DNA of 64,000 bases from Prochilodus magdalenae (GCA_024036415.1 JAMWET010000582.1:248001-312000); one strand, 5' to 3'. Shown: positions 41,775 through 53,560, numbered from the stretch's first letter. Notes: generated by a model not told the origin, from the sequence alone. Numbers and translations are program-made.

Positions 41775-43140
41775 TGTGTTTATTGGACAATCAGAGAATT
41801 ACACACTTTGCACCGTTTCAGAGACCAGCTTACTGACTCTTTTTTGAAAACAGCAGCGCTGCTATGTCTTCACACGTTTGACACATATTATTCAGTAAGA
41901 TAAAGATGGACATGTACTTGAGACCACACCTTAGAAAGCCTGTAAACTGCTCTGCAGGGTAATCCAGAGATATCTGCTACTATGAGTTCACGGATTAAAG
42001 CTGTGTCACCCATCAGGCTGGAGTTGGTCCACCAATATAGAGGCATTCCTGACTATAGACTTCAGAAATCTGAAATCACTGCTACCACAGGCCGTAGTTA
42101 CCTGAGGCCAATCCCAGCCTTGTTATTGACTTGGTAAAATCATGAACAATATTAAAATATTCCAATCAGAGGCAGCTTGTTCTTGAGTTGTTACGTCCAA
42201 TCAGGTGTGTAAAGTCTGAGAACTGAATTAAGGCTGTAGTTCTTACTTGTCACAGGTCAGAGGCTGTTTCATCTCTGAGACCTGGTTACAATGTCAGAGG
42301 CTGTGTTCTTGACTTGTTCACCAATCAGAGGCTGTGTTATTGACTTGGCCCCCATCAGAGGCCATATTTGTGACTTGTTGGCCAATCAGAGAATGTGTTA
42401 CTGACCTGTTAACCAAACAGAGACTATTACTGACTTTTTTAACCAATCAGAGACTGTGTTACTGACTTGTTAACCAGTCAAAGGCTGTGTTCCACATTTG
42501 TTGACCAATCAGAGGCTGTGTTCCTGACCTCTCTACCAATCAATGTTTTTTTTTACTTGTCAGCCAATCAGAGGCCATGTTCCTGAATTCCTTGTTCACG
42601 AATTACAGGCTGTGTCACCCTTCACAGGCTGTGTTATTGACTTGTCCACCAATCAGAGGCTGGGTTCCTGACTCGTCACTCAATCACAGGCTGTGTTATT
42701 GACTTGGTACCCAATCAGAGGCTGTGTTCTTGACTTGGTACCCAATCAGAGGCTGTGTTCTTGACTTGTTCACCAATCAGAGGCTGTGTTCTTGACTTGG
42801 TACCCAATCAGAGGCTGTGTTCTTGACTTGTTCACCAATCAGAGGCTGTGTTATTGACTTGGTACCCAATCAGAGGCTGTGTTCTTGACTTGTTCACCAA
42901 TCAGAGGCTGTGTTCTTGACTTGGTACCCAATCAGAGGCTGTGTTCTTGGCTTGTTCACCAATCAGAGGCTGTGTTCTTGACTTGGTACCCAATCAGAGA
43001 CTGTGTTCCTGACTTGTCACAGAACCACAGGCTGTGTTCCTGATGTGCTAACCAATCATAAGCTGCGTTACTGATTTGTTTACCAGGCAGGGGCCATGTT
43101 CCTGATATTTTGACCAATCAGAGGCTGTGTTCCTGACTAC
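41775..43140 (+). repeat. 31-bp CCAATCAGAG minisatellite with 62-bp higher-order unit
   Basis: The unit is 'ccaatcagaggctgtgttct' followed by 'tgacttgnnnn'. At about 42,690-43,020 the copies are nearly perfect and alternate between endings 'ggtac' and 'gttca', a 62-bp dimer. Outward in both directions units are diverged and irregular, the classic pattern of an older array with a recently homogenised core. About 25 CCAAT boxes lie on the plus strand in the same orientation. No coding frame. Confidence 0.92.
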
Positions 43141-43163
43141 TCTTTTTTTACTTGTTAGCCAAC

Positions 43164-43503
43164 GGATGAACGGGTTGTTTTCACGGGTCACACGTCCAGA
43201 AGGCCTGGTGTCACTCCACCTCCACCCCTACCACAACATCTGCAGGGGCTGTGTGTGAATATTCAAGCTGCATGGGATGGATTATCACAGGACACCATTA
43301 GGAACCTCTACAACTCCATGCCGAGACATCTGGCATGTTGCATTAGCCAACATGGCGGCCCAACATCATGTGTAGCTGAATAAAGATTACCCATATCGTC
43401 TAAATGTATCATCAGTTATTGGTCCTGGTGACCTTTATCTTCCTTCCCAACAGCCCTGCAGTCCCACACCTCCTTCTGGGTGCAGCTATTCTTTTAATAA
43501 TGA
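43164..43503 (+). pseudogene. Tc1-like transposon family A, C-terminal copy A5
   Basis: Plus strand, 3-prime part only: 'gtgtcactccacctccaccc', then the QGLCVNIQAAWDGLSQDT block, RNLYNSMPRHLACCISQHGG (43,308-43,365), the untranslated end and the terminal 'tgcagctattcttttaataa'. The C-terminal peptide is one of the best conserved of the family in the window. N-terminal two-thirds absent. Confidence 0.8.
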
Positions 43504-43749
43504 GAGTTTCCGTCTATTTAAAACGCTGTGGTGTGAACATTAGGCAGAAAGAGCGGGTCTGAGTTGGTTTGGCACCAGATTACAGCCCATCCGCAAAAAG
43601 TCATTCAAAGTCACAATGCCCTGCCACAAAGAAAGACATAACTGGCTTTGCTGACTGGTTATCGCCATGGTGATCCGTCTCGTGCCATCCCTACGGTGAA
43701 GACCCACAGAGGCAGAAGCTAACACACAGCCAGGGAGACGCACGAACAC

Positions 43750-43775
43750 ATGCGCACACACACACACACACGCAC
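43750..43775. repeat. (CA)n microsatellite
   Basis: Short CA run. Confidence 0.85.
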
Positions 43776-43854
43776 TACAGATGGTTCACTGCGAGTGACA
43801 CCTGTTCCCGGTGTCTGAGGCTCAGCCTCCTGTCACTGCACAACTTAATACAAT

Positions 43855-43905
43855 TAAACACCGGCGCCCGCCTGCGCGGCTGCGCGCGCATGCATGCGAG
43901 TCACC
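43855..43905. other. CpG cluster
   Basis: 'ccggcgcccgcctgcgcggc' and 'tgcgcgcgcatgcatgcgag', a local GC/CpG peak with alternating purine-pyrimidine. Confidence 0.6.
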
Positions 43906-44149
43906 TCCAGCGTCCGCATCAACCAAACGTTTATTTTCGAACAACAAGTTCTCTTTTCAAGAAGAGGTCCGCTTCAGCTACCCCCACCCCACCACCCTCT
44001 CATCCACATCACGTATTAGATCTAGAGGCTTTTTTTCGCTCTCCATATTTTGCCACCTGATCTGTCATCTTAACCTCCTCTGCCAACCAGCAGACACCAA
44101 TTTAGCCACAGCCACGCACACACACGTATAGACGCGGCACACAGACGTA

Positions 44150-44310
44150 CGCACCAGATGCCAATTTCAAAAGAGACATCTTAATAGTGCTGTCAATGAA
44201 TTAATTAGACGTGTTAATGAGCTAACGGCAGCTCGCTCTAAATTAAATTAATGCTGTAATGGGTCCAGACAGAGAGAATTAGCTTCAACTCTTGAAAACC
44301 AATCTGAAGC
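44150..44310. other. Candidate conserved non-coding block
   Basis: 'aatgaattaattagacgtgt', 'taatgagctaacggcagctc' and 'taaattaaattaatgctgta': dense homeodomain-type cores with CpGs, repeat-free. Inference. Confidence 0.35.
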
Positions 44311-44321
44311 ACGCACACATG

Positions 44322-44345
44322 CATGTGTGTGTGTGTGTGTGTGAG
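44322..44345. repeat. (GT)n microsatellite
   Basis: 'catgcatgtgtgtgtgtgtg' and onward. Confidence 0.85.
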
Positions 44346-44349
44346 TGCA

Positions 44350-47120
44350 CGCTGGTTTTTGTTCGCTGTCAGGACTCAAATGTCCTGACATTGTATGAAT
44401 TAGCCCTACATCAAAAATGCCCCGCTATATGATATTACATAGTTTAGATTTATATACTTACATCACCAAGCACTTCTCGGTGTTTGGTTACTGGGGTTGA
44501 GGTTCATCTTAGGTTTAGGATTAGAAAGTATACTTACATAAAGCTATAGAAACTCCCACCCCTTTGCTGTCATATGAGGGTTTTGCTTTGCATTTCTGGC
44601 CAACATATAAGCAGATTCTGAGACCTCAGTGTTTCCATTAACTGGTATCTGAAATTTTAGACAGTAGGAACTGTAATCTGAAATCACTACCTTCTCCTGC
44701 TTTGTAGGCATCATTTAGATTAATGTTCACTGCTAGCTTCTTTGAGGAGCCCATGCTTGTTAAGTGTTAGCACAAGGAATTTATTATCCTCTGGGAAATT
44801 CATATTTTACCATTTCAAAAAGTATTCATTTGAGTGTGTAGCGAAGCCTATACCTATGTGGTATGTATGGTGTGTTCACCTAACTATGTCATGAATAAGT
44901 TCTGTTGTATTGGATGGGGTATTCTGGTTATGTGTAAAGGAATCTTTAAAGTGCAGATTTGGTTACTTTATTGGCTTCATTATTACCGAGAAAATTTGAT
45001 GTCCAATGATTCCAAGCCATTTTTTTTTTAGAAATTGCATTATCGACCTGCAACAGCAAAAACAATATCATATAAAATTACAATTGAGGCCTTTCTGAAT
45101 TTGTCTTCACCGTAATTTTAAAAAAAAAGCAATAACAAAAGAAAAATGGCAGCAAATTAGAGAAATCTGGTATATCACTCAATTGTTATGATGTCAAGCT
45201 TGTAACACCACAAGAAGTCTTGCTGGTGCGATATAAATAATACCATATACATTTTTTCCTCAGTCCAAAGAACCATTTAAGCATGCAAAGGGTCACGGTT
45301 CTGTATAGAAGTACTGTCGTTCACTAAAGATCCCTTGAACATCCACCCTATTTATGAGTGTATCGAAAATTGTCACTACTGATACAGTAATAAGTTGAAT
45401 ATTTGGTGAGAATTCATTAGTGTCCATATTTGTAGTGAAAAATATAAAATATTTAATCAATTATTTTAAAAAAACTATCAGTATTATTATACAGGGTCAC
45501 TCAAAGCAAAGCATTTCAGTCTAAAGTCAGTAAAAATTCTAAAATGTGGATTCTCTTTGAACCACTTTGTCAGATTGATCCATATAAATGCATACATAAG
45601 TTACATATTTTGTTGATTTTAGTAAAAAATAACATCCTCCATAGAGAACAAACTTAAATAAACCATTTTCTGCATATTTTAGTGCACAAATTCTACTTAC
45701 TTGCAGAATGTATTGTTGAAAAAGAATGAAGTACAACATAAACAGTGCTATAACTTTTGCACAGGTTTTATTCAGCACATAAACAGTACCAGTGGTTTAA
45801 ACTCTGCTTCTATGAAGGTTATGTATTATTTTCATGTAGAAAATCAACATAGCATCTGCCCCAAATTTAGCAACACAGTATACGGAGATCTCCATTTCCT
45901 GTGTACCTGTATTCCTATGTATCCTGTAAGTCACTCTATTAGGAAGTCTGATGTGTGAGGCAAAATCAAATTGTGTGTTTTTGTTTGTGTGCATGCTTGT
46001 GTGTGCAGTCCTGGGGTTCCTCTCTGCCGGGAGCTTCCATCAGTCGCAAACACCATCTGCTAACTACAGGATCACCTGCTAGCAAACATTTAACCAACAC
46101 ACACACGTACCTGCCCCTCGTGCAGCTATGCTGCCTAAAGAATGGATTTGCATGGATTAGGAAGATCTAATATACATAATAAATAACAATCAAAAAGGGT
46201 AAAGAAAATAAACATTGCGTTTAGTTGATTGGCCATATTGCTCAAGTACCTGATCCAACCCAACTTCAAAACTGACTAAACCTCATAAACAGTTTGTGGA
46301 ATTTGGCTCAGTTTGCCTGAAAACATAACTAGCTGACCTTCCTCTTCAGTTTTTCAAGCCCACAGAAAAGAGGGGCTTCAGATATTCAATCATTCCCCTG
46401 CTCCTGTTTAAATTTGACCTGACCCATAAAACACAATATAAAAACTTCCAGCTTAATTTCCAGACTGGCATCATGAGCACCGAACAAAAGTAAGAAGGAG
46501 TACTGCTTTATTTTAACGTCCGCTTGTTAAGAATTTATTACAGTGGTAAGTCATTAATAATACCCAATAAATAGAAACAATCTTGGAGGCAATTTTGAAA
46601 ATGTGATATAAATGTACTTAGATTATGTGCTTTATTAGCTAAAAAAGTGTTTGTTGGGTACAGTACTTTGCAATTATGTAGAAGAGCTTTTTTTTAAATA
46701 ATATATTTGTAACTGCAAAATATTCTGCGTTTGTGCTTTTAACTTTCAACAGAATTTAACAATCAAATCATGAAATCAACACAAAATAAAATGTTCAGGA
46801 ATAAATTAATGTACTCATGGGATGTACTATATTAGTTAAAATGTGTTAAGTAAAAATGAGCAATAAAAATGTTAATTAATTGTTATCAGTTGCGATATTT
46901 TTTTTATTAGCAGTTACTCAGGTAGTGGTTATTAAGCATCTACTCTAGCTATGGTCAAATGAGTTAGCAAAGAGGCTTGCTTGCATATGATTCGTGAGAT
47001 TTCTATTAATAGAGTGTAATTAATTCCTCACAAAGTCGCTATGGACTGATTGTTAATGCTTTAGTACTTGTTAAGAAACAGGTCTTAAGATTAAGTGCTA
47101 CTGGGAAATGCTAAGGTTTA
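44350..47120. other. Long AT-rich anonymous stretch
   Basis: 2.8 kb without supported genes. A short motif related to the 15-kb array ('aaagaaccatttaagcatgc') occurs at 45,268. The phrase 'gtgctataacttttgcacag' at 45,746 recurs near 58,367, marking an unclassified interspersed repeat. Confidence 0.4.
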
Positions 47121-47149
47121 TTCTGAATTTTTTAAATTGCTAAATCAAA

Positions 47150-47480
47150 AACCAAGCCAGGCTAAGCATTAGCATGGCAGACATCTGAAAGGACAAACAC
47201 CGACCACTGAGTTGGCACCATGTAGCACCATAAATAAACTTGGCAGCTTTTTTTCCCAACTGTGATCATTAGCACAATTAAAAAAAGACACCCTAATGAT
47301 CATTCGGAACCAAACCCAGCAGCAAAAGCAAGACATGAGGTGTGGACAATGTAGGACGGGACAATGTATTGACAGTATAAGACACTAATGCTCAATCTGA
47401 ACTGAAATGCATGCTAAGATGTTAGGTTATGATGAAAACACAGCCCACTTAGGTGGCGCTAAATGTAAAGCACTATATGG
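47150..47480. repeat. Unclassified local dispersed repeat
   Basis: The segment 'ctaagcattagcatggcaga' ... 'ggacaaacaccgaccactga' at 47,163-47,213 recurs as 'gctaagcattagcgcaagaa' ... 'ggacaaacacgggccactga' at 47,790-47,839, and in part at 48,990. 'caactgtgatcattagca' occurs at 47,258 and 47,692. A duplicated local unit of unknown nature. Confidence 0.5.
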
Positions 47481-47482
47481 TC

Positions 47483-47605
47483 GCAGTCCAAAGAGAAACA
47501 AGGATCTCCAAAATGCGAACTTTACAGGAGAGGGCAAAACCCTAATGAAATTATAATGTAAGTCAATAGAACCTTATTTTTTCCCAAGTAGATTCTTCCT
47601 GGCTA
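47483..47605 (-). mobile_element. Palindromic MITE, partial copy M3
   Basis: 'gcagtccaaagagaaacaag', 'ggatctccaaaatgcgaact' and 'tgtaagtcaatagaacc' match one half of the MITE at 51,540. The other half is missing. Confidence 0.65.
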
Positions 47606-47867
47606 GTAAAATCAAATGATGCAGTCCTTTTCATGTAAGACATATACAGTACATACATATGGCACATACAATGTCAGAAGTGTTTCTCGCCAACTGTGAT
47701 CATTAGCAATGTTCATTATGTGGGTTCAAAATGCGAAGCTCGTTATGCAGGTTCATTATGAACCATATTGCAGGGAAAGTACATGATGCTAAGCATTAGC
47801 GCAAGAACAATGTATAAATGGACAAACACGGGCCACTGAGCCGATAAACCACTATATACAGTCATTA

Positions 47868-48585
47868 ACAAAAGAATGGTGGACCCAGAAAGAAGGGTGG
47901 GGTTGCGGTGCTGTTGGGTAGGATGATAAAGGTTACCAGGACCAATAAATGACGATACATTTAGACTGATATGGGGAATATTTATTGAGCTACACATACA
48001 GAAGTCATGGTGTCATGTTTGCTAACAGATGGAGTTGTAGAGGTTCCTAATTGTGTCCTATTATAATCCATCCCAATGGTGGAGGTGGAATGACACCAGG
48101 TCTTCTGGACGTGTGACGCATAGCCACGAGCAACCACACGTAAACCATTCATCTTGGCATTGACCATGGTGCTTCCGCACACGAATTTGATGGCTGTCTC
48201 CCCCAAAACAAAAGAGGAACTCGTCACTGAAGATGGCCTGCTACCGTTCGGAGTCACTCGATGACAGTCTGGCCCGACATCATTGCAGTCTTTGGTGACG
48301 TTGATGTGGTGTTAAGAGCGGCTGTTGTAACAGTGCATGTTCATGCAGTCCTGCGTTGTGCAGCCATCTGCCAATGGTGCTGGTAGTAACAGGATGACTC
48401 ATAGGAGATAGCACTGTTTGCTGAATGTCCGCAATCACGGCTGTTGGGTCAGTCAAGCACAGCTAGAAGGCCTGTCCTTGTCTATGTCAAATGCATGGCC
48501 AAACATGAAATCACGTGAATCATTTCCATGTCTCATGAGGTAAAACCCACCCACCAAGTTTCATTCCTGTCGGTTCATTCTAATG
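47868..48585 (-). pseudogene. Tc1-like transposon family A, copy A6 (nearly end to end)
   Basis: Minus strand. The left end has 'aaaagaatggtggaccc' and the non-coding 3-prime region ('ggttaccaggaccaataaat'). The C-terminal part is shortened, then comes the catalytic block (VTSSSFVLGETAIKFVCGST, i.e. SDE-F-LG, 48,170-48,235). N-terminally, VKAGLH-CTVTTAA-type text (48,275-48,375) and the leader 'accaagtttcattcctgtcg' follow at the right end. Frame breaks throughout. It retains both termini. Confidence 0.78.
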
Positions 48586-49084
48586 TTTAGTCTGAACAGC
48601 AAATGATAATGCCAAGGTCCTAGCATCCGGAAAACTGTATAGCTACTGCACATGAAGGATTTTGTCTTCCTTATAGATACAGTGCATATACAAAGTTTTT
48701 CTTCCAGACTGAGATCTTTGAATATTGGCCCAAGACAAAATGGAGATGCTAATGTGCAGTCTGAATCCAAACAGCTGAAACCAAATGATGCTAAGAACGT
48801 AGCACTGGAGAACATATGAATATGGCATATACATGTATACAGACCATGAATCAGACTCATGAATAAGCTCAGCTTTCTCAACTTCCTGCTCGTGTTCATA
48901 GGGACAAATCATGAGACAAAAGTGTGATCCTGAGGTAAAATGGAGTAGTGCACTGACAGCAAATGGAGCTGAGCGCAGGAAGAACACTCGAAAGGACAAG
49001 CATTGACCGTTGACTCAAATTGGAGGACGGTTTGAGGACAAACGCTGCGCATGCTGCTTCAGACACATTTGTATGAAAATCCTT

Positions 49085-49460
49085 GAGAACCTAGCCCGTA
49101 CCCAAGCAGGTTTCTCATCTCCCCCCGATCAGGAGCCTGCTGCCCGTCGCTTGTTAATTACTTGATCCTGCGTTTTGGCTGCGATACAAACCAACGACAA
49201 TAAGCGCCGCTCCCATGTGGAACCTATAAAAAGCCGCCGTTTCTAAAGGGACAGAAAAGCCTGTGACGCAGCGTCCCCTTTGCAGAGTGCTAAGCGAAGA
49301 TTTTCGCAACAATTAGCTTTTTGTTCCTTCAAAACGGGGGGATGATATTAGTCACCCTGACGCTTTGAACGCCTCACACTTTCCTCCATAAGGCCGCTAT
49401 AATGAGGTTATCATAGCGCTACGATTATTCAACCTCTTGTTCAACAAGCTTCTCTTCCAC
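49085..49460. other. Candidate conserved non-coding / promoter-like block
   Basis: CpG-retaining, repeat-free: 'cttgttaattacttgatcct', 'caataagcgccgctcccatg', 'gcgaagattttcgcaac' (inverted GCGAA/TTCGC), 'ccgctataatgaggttatca'. A TATA-like 'ctataaaaagccg' lies at 49,224-49,236. No adjoining open frame supports a gene start, so a conserved enhancer is as likely as a promoter. Confidence 0.35.
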
Positions 49461-50530
49461 ACATACATAAACAAACGGGAAGGCCTAGCTAGCGCCATTA
49501 ACATACAACAGCCATAAAGCAGCATTGTTTCCCAATCCCCTTAAAAGGCAGCCGCTATAAAACTGCACTGAAAACAGCTTTTCATCTCTTTTCTCTCTCT
49601 CTTTTTCAGGCTCCCCTTCTGCTCTTGTTCTCCTGTAATCCACCAGGGTGCAAACCCTAATCCTACGGTTTCCAGCTTTCCCAAAAACTCCTACAATGTT
49701 CCCGCTAACCAAGCAAAAGCGAACAACACGCACCAGAGCCGGCAAATCTCTAACACGGCGTTGAGCGCTGCTGTTTGTTTGTCTGTGTACAAGTGTTAGA
49801 ATCCATTTTCCACACAGCTACATTGCCTCAACGCTAGCTCAGTCAAGGATGCTCAACTTTATGATCTACTTATGCAGTGGAGAGGTGGACATGTGCCTGG
49901 GATGTGTGGAAAGTCAATTTAACAGTTAAGGAAACATACTATTATGGCTGTGCTCACGTGCGGCCAAAAATGGAAAAAGATTCCTCTGGTATCTTTGAAA
50001 TCCGAGATCCAGAACATATGTGCGCTCAAAGAGTACAGCTGTACGTCAAATCGATCAGCAACTTGCCGGCACTTCCGAGGCATGGCCACATCTATAAAGG
50101 ATAACCGGGGAATGGAATCACCAGCAGCGTGCTCTGAAGCAGGGCAGGCTCTTAGGAGCCTTTTGAAATGGCATGTTTCACACTTGAAGTGTTGTATGAA
50201 AGGCAAGTAATAAGGAGCATCTCCGAGGGAGGTGTGCTCCAAGACTGCCCGCTGAGAAGCCGCTGGGAGGGAGCAAGGTGTAGAAGGGTCTCTTAAGTCT
50301 TTTAAGCCATTCGACACAAACGCCAGGTCTGAACAAGGCCGCTAAAACAAATGCATTATTAGAATCTGAGGAGCCATCACTCAGTACAGTTGCTGTCCAG
50401 TTTAGAAACACCTACCTCATGATTCCACTCACTGCAACTTCTCCATTGAAGAATGGCTTCTGAGTCTCTAAACAGTCTTTAAATGGACCGCTGACCACTT
50501 ATTAAAGTTCACAGGGCCCGTATGACCCGG
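49461..50530. other. Anonymous 1-kb stretch with overlapping open frames
   Basis: Several open frames of 70-130 codons on both strands overlap at 49,880-50,410. None has a recognisable domain and both strands are equally open, which argues against coding. No repeat family identified. Confidence 0.3.
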
Positions 50531-50553
50531 CAATGTGAATATATATATATATA

Positions 50554-51087
50554 CAGGGGTTGGACAATGAAACTGAAACACCTGGTTTTAGACCACAATC
50601 ATTTATTAGTATGGTGTAGGGCCTCCTTTTGCGGCCAATACAGCGTCAGTTGGTCTTGGTAATGACATATACTGCGTCCTGCACAGTGGTCAGAGGGAGT
50701 TTAAGCCATTCTTCTTGCAGGATAGTGGCCAGGTCACTACGTGATGCTGGTGGAGGTTCGTCCTTCTTGGTGGTATGCTGACATTACCCTGGATACCGTG
50801 GCTCTTGATACATCACAAAGACTTGCTGTCTTGGTCACAGATGCGCCAGCAAGACGTGCACCAACAATCTGTCCTCTTTTGAACTCTGGTATGTCACCCA
50901 TAGTGTTGTGTGCATTGCAGTATTTTGAGCAGAACTGTGCTCTTACCTGCTAACTGAACCTTCACACTCTGTTCTTACTGGTGCAATGTGCAATTAATGA
51001 AGATTGGCCACCAGGCTGGTCCAATTTAGCCATGAGACCTCCCACACTAAAATGATGGGTGTTTCAGTTTCATTGTTCCAACCCCTG
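50554..51087 (-). mobile_element. Non-autonomous Tc1 element, copy N3
   Basis: 534 bp, inverted ends as in N1 and N2, TA on both sides. Its right end carries a one-base insertion ('cattgttccaacccctg'). Inserted into a TA microsatellite, of which (TA)n remains at both sides. Confidence 0.95.
50737..50901 (-). CDS. 54-residue HTH-only Tc1 transposase remnant (N3)
   Basis: Intact minus-strand frame with the same limits as in N2: MGDIPEFKRGQIVGARLAG at the start (here RGQIV), KTASLCDVSRATVSRV as the helix-turn-helix, and TSTSIT before the stop. Two of the three copies keep this frame open while the catalytic domain is deleted. Probably a passive relic of the founder deletion; a DNA-binding role is possible but untested. 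Confidence 0.6.
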   Translation of the reverse strand: MGDIPEFKRGQIVGARLAGASVTKTASLCDVSRATVSRVMSAYHQEGRTSTSIT

Positions 51088-51336
51088 TAGTACATATATA
51101 CTATATGTATATATATATACATATATACGCACCTCTTGAAGTACTTTCGGTACAGTTTGTTTGAGGTTTGTTTCAGGGTCTAACTGATTTGTGCATTGTG
51201 AAGTTAAAACAGCCACTGGTCCACTTTGTTAAAAGTCAAGATCTATTAAAGGTCAAGATCTAGTGGCAAGATGGCAGCGCTAATGTAAGCTCACCAGACC
51301 AAAACGTGAGTCACCTGTGACAGATATATATATCTA

Positions 51337-51385
51337 TTAATAAAGTCTAATATTTAATAAGTTGTAAGTGAGAAAGTTGAGAAGT
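51337..51385. repeat. 49-bp inverted repeat, left arm
   Basis: Starts 'ttaataaagtctaatattta'; pairs with 51,926-51,974 with one mismatch. Confidence 0.95.
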
Positions 51386-51448
51386 GTTTTCAGCTATGGG
51401 CTATATCCAAAATACTTGGACAAGCATCAAAATATAATTTATTACAAT

Positions 51449-51451
<3 letters not shown>

Positions 51452-51533
<82 letters not shown>
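51452..51533. repeat. (TA)41 microsatellite
   Basis: About 82 bp of pure TA next to the left end of the MITE. Confidence 0.98.
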
Positions 51534-51536
<3 letters not shown>

Positions 51537-51539
51537 GTT

Positions 51540-51777
51540 GCTGTCCAAAGAAAAACAGGTATCTCCAAAATGGCGACTTTACAAAGGAAGTCAAAAACCT
51601 CATTTAATTTGAATGTAAGTCAATGGAACCAGACGTCTTTCCAAGCAGTTTAGGGCCATTTCTGTTGGTCCGTTCTTCATGAAATCCCACAGAGTGTAAA
51701 AAGCAACTCATGTGATGAAATGAGGCATAAAAGTAAAAATCAACAAAAATGGAGATACATTTTTTTCATTGGACAGC
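51540..51777 (-). mobile_element. Palindromic MITE, copy M4, complete
   Basis: 238 bp with ends 'gctgtccaaagaaaaacagg' and 'catttttttcattggacagc' (inverted). Between them are 'aatggcgactttacaaagga', 'gtcaatggaaccagacgtct' and 'gatgaaatgaggcataaaag'. Lies exactly between two TA tracts. No coding capacity. Confidence 0.88.
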
Positions 51778-51779
51778 GC

Positions 51780-51925
<146 letters not shown>

Positions 51926-51974
51926 ACTTCTCAACTTTGTCACTTACAACTTATTAAATATTAGACTTTATTAA
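51926..51974. repeat. 49-bp inverted repeat, right arm
   Basis: Complement of 51,337-51,385. Confidence 0.95.
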
Positions 51975-52439
51975 CTTTCCTCTGCACAATGATCGCACAC
52001 ACACTTCAGCATCGCAATACTACATTTATGCCATGTTGCCCATGAACAGCTGCTGAGCTGTGAAGTAGTCACCTCTCCGTGTTGAAGTTATAAGAAGTGT
52101 TTTCACCCAGACTGCTGTTTTAATGACACACTATGCATGGCAGCCAGTCAGAGTAGAAGTCATTTGCATAGACAAGTCGTAAAGCCTCAGCAACTGTTTC
52201 AGTAACTTCTGAGGGACATACACAAATAAAATAAAATCAAAAATCTAAATAAAATAAAAAAAAGAAAAAAAAAGGAAAACAGTGACATGAGCCCTGTAGG
52301 AACAGCTACAGCTTCAGTTAAACCATCTGTATACTCGGATTATTATTTTTATTATGAAATGGAACTGAAAATGTCACATAGGTGTCTTCATTTACAACAG
52401 CCACATCGTTCTAGAGTTATCTGTGTGCCACTGTGTTTA

Positions 52440-52680
52440 AAATGCTGGATAAACGATGAACAAGAAAAAGCAGATGGGCTAAAAGGAGGGTGTGCCAAAG
52501 ACCAGAGTGTGAAGGAAGTATCTGAATCTGCAGGTGTATGGAAGCGTACGGTCATACGACTCTACCAGCAATGGGTAAATTCCCAGTCTACAGGAAAGGA
52601 GAGGCATCTGCCAAACCTGGCCTAACTGCACAGTTCTATGAGTAGCTGAACATTAATGGGGCCTACGTCTAGAACCTTTT
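52440..52680 (+). pseudogene. Tc1-like transposon family B, copy B7
   Basis: Plus-strand HTH-domain frame: KADGLKGGCAKDQSVKEV then SAGVWKRTVIRLYQQWVNSQ (about 52,460-52,580), after which the frame decays. Contains the family order 'cctgcaaattcag' inverse, and further right 'gccaaatagcacagctgtta'. It joins directly to the right inverted arm of the 1.8-kb element. No catalytic region. Confidence 0.78.
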
Positions 52681-53264
52681 CCAGTCCATGCCAAATAGCA
52701 CAGCTGTTATTCGGTTATTGGTGTTTGTGAATGCGTTACACGGTGGTAGGTGCCTTTCAGTCACAGGTGACTCATGTTTTGGTCTGGTGAGCTTACGTTA
52801 GTGCTGCCGTCTTGCCACTAGACCTTGATCTTTAGTAGTCCACAAAGTGGACAAGTGGCTGTTTGGACTTCACAATGCACAAATCAGTCAGACCCTGAAA
52901 CAAACCTCAAACAAACTGTACTGAGAGTACTTCAAGAGGTGCGTCCCTCTAGAAGAGTCTGAGTCCATTTGAGAGGCTACAACGGCCTGAGTGTGGAAGT
53001 GGGATGGAGAGGGTGAATGGTGGCTGGTCATTTTACTGACCTCCCTCATTAAATAAAGGCCTGACGGCCATCAACAGATCCTGCTAGGATTTTCATGGCT
53101 TCAAAAAGCGTAGCCAATGTGCGTCATTTACTGTCGGTACCGCGTACAGAGATCCGGTCCATATCATTCCCTGCAGTCCCTATACTCATCGCATCCATAC
53201 GGGCAGCGTGAAAGAAGAGCCGGCGAGCTACACGGGAGGGAATGAGTGACAACCACGTGAAGTG

Positions 53265-53300
53265 CACTCACTCACTCACACACACACACACACACACTCG
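53265..53300. repeat. (CACT)n/(CA)n microsatellite
   Basis: 'gcactcactcactcacacac' and CA run. Confidence 0.85.
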
Positions 53301-53304
53301 ACAT

Positions 53305-53500
53305 GCTAATTATACAGAGGAGTGTGAAAGCTCATTCGCCGGCCAGACTAATTAAACAGCATCATCTCATTTAAATTCCTAATTAAACACTCCAGCATAA
53401 TCACACAACGCACCAGGACTCCAAACGAATCAATTAAAAGCGTCTGATTAATTAATTTATTCCAACTACGTTCGTCCCACTTTCCTAATAAATGGATGCT
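53305..53500. other. Candidate conserved non-coding block
   Basis: 'gctaattatacagaggagtg', 'cattcgccggccagactaat', 'cctaattaaacactccagca', 'acgaatcaattaaaagcgtc' and 'tgattaattaatttattcca': five or more TAATTA-type cores with CpGs in under 200 bp. It is one of the strongest enhancer-like stretches by composition. Inference. Confidence 0.4.
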
Positions 53501-53560
53501 TTGTAGCCATATAATTTAATTTAATTTAATAAAAGAAAAAATACACTCATCGCCGAAAAG

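Noticed and set aside
42240..43140. CRISPR-like repeat array
   Set aside because: Units are contiguous and spacers are not unique. Eukaryotic minisatellite.
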